From an uncultured Pseudomonadales bacterium (GTDB lineage Bacteria; Pseudomonadota; Gammaproteobacteria; Pseudomonadales; Azotimanducaceae), in assembly GCA_937775265.1 (NCBI GenBank), contig CALKBV010000003.1:1-41421 (forward strand): a stretch of 41,421 nt of DNA, written 5' to 3'. Below, piece after piece: positions 36,792-41,421 of this stretch (within the stretch, counting starts at the first letter, position 1; every line of letters begins with the position of its first letter). The position numbers were made by a program, and so were the translations under genes. The notes below the pieces were generated by a model that saw nothing but the letters and a program-made list of their open reading frames with translations, had not been told where the DNA came from and did not search any database.

Positions 36792-37731
36792 GACAGAGAA
36801 ACTTAAGAAACATTTCATGATCGGAAGAGGCCAGACACTGCACGCGGTTGACGGTATCTCTTTAACCATCGATGAAAATGAAATTCTGGGGCTGGTTGGC
36901 GAAAGCGGCTCGGGTAAATCCACCTTCGGCAAGGCACTGATAGGCCTGCACCCAAAGACCTCGGGAGAGGCCTATTACGATGGCGAACGACTACCAGATC
37001 GCTTTTCTACTAAAGACCACCTGCACTACTCGAAACAAATGCAAATGATCTTCCAGGATCCCTATTCTTCTCTGAACCCACGAATGACAGTGCTCGATAT
37101 CGTCGGCGAAGGCCCGGGCATCCAGGGCCAGCAGTCGAACTCAGAGATTCGGGACAAGGTTGCCTTCTGGCTAGAGAGGGTTGGTTTGAACGCTGATCAT
37201 ATGTCCAGATATCCGCATGAATTTTCCGGTGGCCAACGACAACGGATCGGAATCGCACGGGCAATGATCATTGAACCCCGTTTTGTGGTTTGTGACGAGC
37301 CTATTTCAGCCCTGGACGTTTCAGTGCAGGCCCAGGTGATCAACCTGCTCGACGAGCTTAAGCAGTCCATGGGGCTGACACTTCTTTTCATCGCCCATGA
37401 TCTATCAATGGTTCGTTACGTTTCGGATCGAATGGCCGTCATGTACCTCGGATCAATGGCCGAAGTTGGTCCCTCTAACGACGTATTCTTTGAACCACAA
37501 CACCCGTACACACAGTTCCTTGTAGAATCGAACCCTGAGCCGGATCCCAATCTGGAACGTCGTCGCGCATTCAAACCAATTGTTGGCGAGATCACCTCTC
37601 CAGTGAATGTACAAGCAGGTTGTCGTTTCGCTGATCGCTGCCCCAAAGTGATGGATCGTTGCCTGGTTGAGACACCGGACCTTATAGCTCTGCCCGGCGA
37701 TCGTCAGGTCGCATGCCACCTGTTTGACTAA
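36781..37731 (+). CDS. oppF: Peptide ABC transporter ATP-binding protein OppF
   Basis: 316 residues from ATG 36781, inside the end of oppD. Walker A GESGSGKST, signature FSGGQRQRIGIARA, Walker B VVCDEPISALDVS, IAHDLSMV and a C-terminal AGCRFADRCPKVMDRC cluster. With OppD forms the ATPase pair. Last gene of the operon; about 96 bp separate it from the convergent NUDIX gene, and no clear terminator is seen there. Confidence 0.94.
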   Translation: MLVRTEKLKKHFMIGRGQTLHAVDGISLTIDENEILGLVGESGSGKSTFGKALIGLHPKTSGEAYYDGERLPDRFSTKDHLHYSKQMQMIFQDPYSSLNPRMTVLDIVGEGPGIQGQQSNSEIRDKVAFWLERVGLNADHMSRYPHEFSGGQRQRIGIARAMIIEPRFVVCDEPISALDVSVQAQVINLLDELKQSMGLTLLFIAHDLSMVRYVSDRMAVMYLGSMAEVGPSNDVFFEPQHPYTQFLVESNPEPDPNLERRRAFKPIVGEITSPVNVQAGCRFADRCPKVMDRCLVETPDLIALPGDRQVACHLFD

Positions 37732-37827
37732 ATAGGTAGCTTGGTTAAAACCGTCGCACTTCCCATTCACTTCCATTGCACTTCCCATCTACACTTCCGA
37801 GCGTAGGAATGCATCCTGGATTTCTCA

Positions 37828-38385
37828 TTAGGAGAGAATCCTCTGGGTTTTCTTGAGCATACGAAGAATCGATTCTTCATCGGTGTACTGAAAAATGTCA
37901 CCAAAGGGCACCCAGGCAAGATTATTAGACTCATCACTGATAACGAAATCGTCCGAACCACTAGAGCGAAGCAGGAAACGACAATCGTAATGAAAATGCT
38001 CCGGTTCGTCTTTTCGTGCAGGGATAGTATGGATATCAACATCCAGCAGTTCAGGAATATAGAAACGAATGGCTTCAAGGCCAGATTCTTCTTCTGCTTC
38101 TCTTAGACCAACTGTAGCCACATCCGAATCACCATCAGCATGGCCACCAGGCTGAAGCCAACGCCCCAACTTCTTGTGATGAGTCAGCAAAACCCGTCTG
38201 CATGCACTGTCAATAATGAACGCAGATCCGGTCACATGACCGATGGACAAGGATCTATCAAAACAATTTTCATTTCCCTCTACGAAGGAAATGTAACGGG
38301 AAGTCATCTCCGATTCGGCGGGGTAAGCCTTTAGGTAATTTGCAAGCAGCGTCAGCAAGGGCTGACGAGCATTCTCAGCTGACAT
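37828..38385 (-). CDS. NUDIX hydrolase
   Basis: 185 residues from ATG 38385 ([20 protein letters not shown]). The NUDIX box reads [20 protein letters not shown] followed by ESGLE: the REAEEESGL metal-binding half is complete, while the first conserved Glu position is occupied by a different residue, as in several subfamilies. It hydrolyses a nucleoside diphosphate linked to an unknown group. The start lies inside cobT (11 bp overlap), so it is the last gene of the cobS-cobT operon. Confidence 0.85.
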   Translation of the reverse strand: MSAENARQPLLTLLANYLKAYPAESEMTSRYISFVEGNENCFDRSLSIGHVTGSAFIIDSACRRVLLTHHKKLGRWLQPGGHADGDSDVATVGLREAEEESGLEAIRFYIPELLDVDIHTIPARKDEPEHFHYDCRFLLRSSGSDDFVISDESNNLAWVPFGDIFQYTDEESILRMLKKTQRILS

Positions 38386-40213
38386 CCGTTGCAACCGGTC
38401 GGCTCTTTTTGTTGGACTCTTCGTCAAACAGATCAACAAGCTGTTCCGTCATCGCATCACCAAGCTGCTCTGCGTCGGTAATCGTCACCGCACGATGGTA
38501 GTGATGTGTAACATCGTGTCCTATACCGATCGCTACGAGCTCAACCGAGGACTGGTTTTCAATCTGGTCGATCGCGTATTTCAAATGCTGTTCAAGATAA
38601 TTACTTGGGTTAACCAGCAAGGTGGAATTGTCGACGGGTAAGCCATCGGAGATCACCATCAATATCTTCCGGTCTTCTGGTCTTCCTACAATTCGGTTAT
38701 GAGCCCACAGGAGCGCCTCACCATCGATATTCTCCTTGAGCAGCTCTTCCCTCATCATTAGGCCAAGATTGGTACGCGCCCGCCGCCAAGGCATATCCGC
38801 GCCCTTATAAATAATGTGCCGCAAATCGTTTAGACGTCCTGGCTGAGCTGTCTTGCCCTGCTGTAACCAAAGCTCACGGGACTGGCCACCTCGCCATGCG
38901 CGCGTCGTGAATCCCAGGATTTCTACTTTCACCGAACAACGTTCCAGTGTACGTCCCAGAATGTCTGCGCACATTGCCGCTATGGTAATAGATCTGCCTC
39001 GCATGGACCCAGAGCTATCAATCAACAGAGAGACGACGGTATCCCTGAACTTCATGTCTTTTTCTTGCTTGAACGCAAGCGGATGGAAAGGATCAGTAAT
39101 AACATTGGTAAGACGCGACGTGTCCAGCATGCCTTCTTCAAGGTCGAACTCCCATGTTCGATTCTGCTGGGCCATCAACTTACGTTGCAGGCGGTTCGCC
39201 AGTTTCCCAATAATGACCTGAGAATTCTGGAGATGCTTATCCAACACACCACGCAGCCGCTCCAATTCAACAGGATCACAAAGCTCGCTGGCAACCACCG
39301 TTTCATCAAATTTGTCGGTAAAAGACTTGTAGGTATTCTCCTTGGGACGAAGCCAGTTTTGTTCGCCCGCCATATCCGGTGGCGCGCCGGCTTCATCTTC
39401 ATCGCCTTCCATTTCCGCCATTTCCATAGCGTCCATGTCTACAGGGACCTCACCCTCGATCGCATCTGCCAGATCCGAATCGCCACTCATGTCCTGCTCG
39501 GCCGCCTCGTCTCCGGACTCGGACTGTGAATCCTCTTCTTCGTTGTCCTGTTCCTCTGACTCACCATCCGAATTGTCTTCACCGTATTCGTCAGATAATC
39601 CAAGGTCTGAAATCATTTTCCTGGCAAGCCGGGTAAACGCTTCCTGGTCGAACATCAAGCTCTCGAGATCAATCAGGTCGTCACTTAGCGCGTATTCGAG
39701 ATGATCTCGCCACAGATCAAGCACCACATCACCGCCGACGGGTGGCTTCCTTCCGGTGACTTTTTCGCGAATCAGCATGCCAAGGGCTTCTCCCAGCGGC
39801 GCCTGGCTTTGACTTTCTATCTGCTGAAACCCCTGGTTTGTACAATGCTCGAGCAATTGAGCATGCAAGTTGTCGCCAACACCTTTCATCAGGTAACTAC
39901 CAATGCAGGCGATACGAGCCTCTTCTACGCTGTCATAGATTTCCTGCGAAATCCCCGTAACCGGGCGGCTCTTGCGATGCATATCGTCGTCGTGGAATCG
40001 CGTTTGGAGAGCGAATTTATCTGCATTTCCTCGCAGTGAGGCTAATTGCTCTGTCGTCATGCCGCCATCTGGCAAAGGGATTCGCGCACGGTTACCTTGC
40101 AGGTAGGGCTTACCGCGGCCAAAACTTACCTGCAGCTCTTCATTACCTGAGATGGCACGCATCGTAGAGGTGACGGCTTGCTTGAACAACTCCGTGGAAT
40201 CATCGGAAATCAC
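38375..40213 (-). CDS. cobT: CobT-like VWA protein (cobaltochelatase subunit type)
   Basis: 612 residues. N-terminal CobT-type region, an extremely acidic, low-complexity middle (about 207-276, rich in Asp and Glu), and a C-terminal VWA domain with [14 protein letters not shown] (D399, S401, S403) and VISDGLP. In aerobic vitamin B12 synthesis CobT with CobS and CobN inserts cobalt into hydrogenobyrinic acid diamide. No cobN or other B12 gene is in view, so the pair may instead be a general AAA+/VWA chaperone, as found in other bacteria lacking CobN. 9 bp after cobS. Confidence 0.88.
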   Translation of the reverse strand: MISDDSTELFKQAVTSTMRAISGNEELQVSFGRGKPYLQGNRARIPLPDGGMTTEQLASLRGNADKFALQTRFHDDDMHRKSRPVTGISQEIYDSVEEARIACIGSYLMKGVGDNLHAQLLEHCTNQGFQQIESQSQAPLGEALGMLIREKVTGRKPPVGGDVVLDLWRDHLEYALSDDLIDLESLMFDQEAFTRLARKMISDLGLSDEYGEDNSDGESEEQDNEEEDSQSESGDEAAEQDMSGDSDLADAIEGEVPVDMDAMEMAEMEGDEDEAGAPPDMAGEQNWLRPKENTYKSFTDKFDETVVASELCDPVELERLRGVLDKHLQNSQVIIGKLANRLQRKLMAQQNRTWEFDLEEGMLDTSRLTNVITDPFHPLAFKQEKDMKFRDTVVSLLIDSSGSMRGRSITIAAMCADILGRTLERCSVKVEILGFTTRAWRGGQSRELWLQQGKTAQPGRLNDLRHIIYKGADMPWRRARTNLGLMMREELLKENIDGEALLWAHNRIVGRPEDRKILMVISDGLPVDNSTLLVNPSNYLEQHLKYAIDQIENQSSVELVAIGIGHDVTHHYHRAVTITDAEQLGDAMTEQLVDLFDEESNKKSRPVATDVS

Positions 40214-40222
40214 ATTACACCC

Positions 40223-41203
40223 TTAGGCGAGCACCACGTTTGCACTGGATTCCGGTAACTCGTCACCCATACATCGCTGGTAGTATTCAGCAACGATTGC
40301 ACGTTCAGTTTCATCGCACTTATTGAGGAACGTCAACCGAAAGGCAAAGCCATAATCATTGAAAATTTTGGCATTCTCTGCCCACATGATGACCGTACGA
40401 GGAGACATGACAATTGAAATGTCGCCATTCATAAAGCCCTGTCTCGTAAGGTTCGCGACTGACACCATGTTAGCGACCGTCCAGCGGTCAATATCCGGCA
40501 GCTTCGCAACAACGATATCTGTTTCCTTTTCACGATGCAGATAGTTCAAAGTCGTGACGATATTCCATCGGTCCATCTGTCCCTGATTGATTTGCTGCGT
40601 ACCATGATAGAGCCCTGAGGGATCACCTAGGCCAATTGTGTTGGTTGTCGCGAACATTCGGAAAGACTGGTGTGGTGATATTACTTTGCTCTGATCAAGC
40701 AGCGTGAGCTTACCTTCAACCTCAAGCACACGCTGAATGACGAACATGACGTCAGGGCGTCCGGCATCATACTCGTCAAAGACAAGTGCGCAGCCTCTTT
40801 GCAATGCCCAGGGGAGTAACCCCTCCTTAAACTCGGTGATCTGCTTACCATCCTTGAGGACAATTGCATCCTTGCCCACAAGATCAATCCTGCTGACGTG
40901 GCTATCAAGATTGATACGGATACAAGGCCAGTTCAACCGAGCGGCAACCTGTTCAATGTGCGTCGATTTCCCAGTTCCGTGATAACCCTGGATCATGCAT
41001 CTACGGTTATGCGAGAACCCGGCCAGAATCGCTAGCGTAGTCTCGTGGTCGAACAGATAACTTTTATCCAATGCAGGGACGTGTTCAGACGTCTGTGAGA
41101 AAGCAGGCACCTGTAAATCCACATCCATCCCAAAGACTTCCCTTACATCAACCTGGGTATCAGGGATACCATCGCCTTCCAATGCACCTTGCTTTTCTGC
41201 CAT
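40223..41203 (-). CDS. cobS: CobS-like AAA+ ATPase (cobaltochelatase subunit type)
   Basis: 326 residues of MoxR-type AAA+ ATPase. Walker [11 protein letters not shown] (72-81), Walker [10 protein letters not shown] (140-148), sensor 1 ATTNTIG and [12 protein letters not shown] near the C-terminal half. [16 protein letters not shown] is typical of CobS. First gene of the minus-strand operon with cobT and the NUDIX gene. It would power metal insertion or remodelling with the VWA partner; the client cannot be named without CobN. Confidence 0.9.
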   Translation of the reverse strand: MAEKQGALEGDGIPDTQVDVREVFGMDVDLQVPAFSQTSEHVPALDKSYLFDHETTLAILAGFSHNRRCMIQGYHGTGKSTHIEQVAARLNWPCIRINLDSHVSRIDLVGKDAIVLKDGKQITEFKEGLLPWALQRGCALVFDEYDAGRPDVMFVIQRVLEVEGKLTLLDQSKVISPHQSFRMFATTNTIGLGDPSGLYHGTQQINQGQMDRWNIVTTLNYLHREKETDIVVAKLPDIDRWTVANMVSVANLTRQGFMNGDISIVMSPRTVIMWAENAKIFNDYGFAFRLTFLNKCDETERAIVAEYYQRCMGDELPESSANVVLA

Positions 41204-41421
41204 GACTGCTACACCTAACTGTTTGAATCCTATTGTTTTATTTCGCCACTTTTGACGATACTTACCCTTCGACCGAAGCCATCTGCGTGACTAAGTGCCT
41301 TCGACTCAACTTACCAATAAACAGGAAATATCGACGTCGTGCGGGTGGGCAAGAATAGCGTTAATAGGGCAAAAATGCTATTCACCCATCACACCTGGTT
41401 GCGATAAAACCCTCACCGATT
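41204..41421. other. Upstream region of cobS, runs to window edge
   Basis: About 220 bp with no gene. It should contain the cobS promoter on the minus strand; I see no convincing -35/-10 pair or operator. Confidence 0.35.

Overview
The window looks like chromosomal DNA from a marine-type gammaproteobacterium. The reasons are the family content (a large TonB-dependent receptor, a TPR-sulfotransferase, DUF3604 and DUF4826 proteins, an ArsR-methyltransferase regulator beside ahcY, and a two-component pair resembling PdsR/PdsS) and a moderate base composition. This is inferred from protein families only; there is no rRNA marker in the window.

Layout. 1-5.2 kb: a catabolic patch with a c-type cytochrome translationally coupled to an amidase (running off the left edge), an SDR oxidoreductase, an MFS transporter and a zinc alcohol dehydrogenase; most of these carry single-base frameshifts. 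5.2-10.5 kb: accessory DNA with a two-copy CRISPR-like repeat (66 bp period), a secreted DUF3604 protein, an IS3-family remnant, a phytanoyl-CoA-dioxygenase-like gene with an amber codon, a small secreted protein, tRNA-Pro(CGG) and a probable decayed second copy of it. 10.5-15.6 kb: a PfkB sugar kinase, a response regulator/histidine kinase pair whose sensor carries a CBM9-like region, and a conserved hypothetical with strong hairpins behind it. 15.6-22.6 kb, all on the plus strand: a SahR-like regulator behind two matching palindromes, ahcY, tesB, a selenoprotein with an in-frame UGA and SECIS-like hairpin, then a MoxR AAA+ ATPase and a CoxE-like VWA protein. 22.9-31.5 kb: a TonB-dependent receptor facing a minus-strand operon of methyltransferase, sulfotransferase-like protein, 2OG-Fe(II) oxygenase and DUF4826 protein, with a divergent TPR-sulfotransferase and a secreted hypothetical. 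31.8-37.7 kb: a complete oppABCDF-type peptide importer whose OppC carries an extra fibronectin-III-like periplasmic domain. 37.8-41.2 kb, minus strand: cobS, cobT and a NUDIX hydrolase in one operon.

How the parts fit. SahR-like/AhcY handle S-adenosylhomocysteine, the product of methyltransferases such as the one at 28-29 kb. The TonB receptor and Opp importer suggest uptake of organic oligomers or peptides. Two separate AAA+/VWA chaperone pairs (MoxR/CoxE-like and CobS/CobT) lie about 18 kb apart, with neither a CO dehydrogenase nor a CobN in view.

The most interesting element is the selenoprotein at 18989-19862. Its UGA (19476-19478) lies in a U-P-V-C motif of the GrdB/PrdB-type selenoprotein B family and is followed at the right distance by a hairpin. 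Standard gene calling would break it into two fragments. A general caution is that at least eight frameshifts in the first 20 kb all have the same sign (one extra base), so either sequence error or real decay affects that half.
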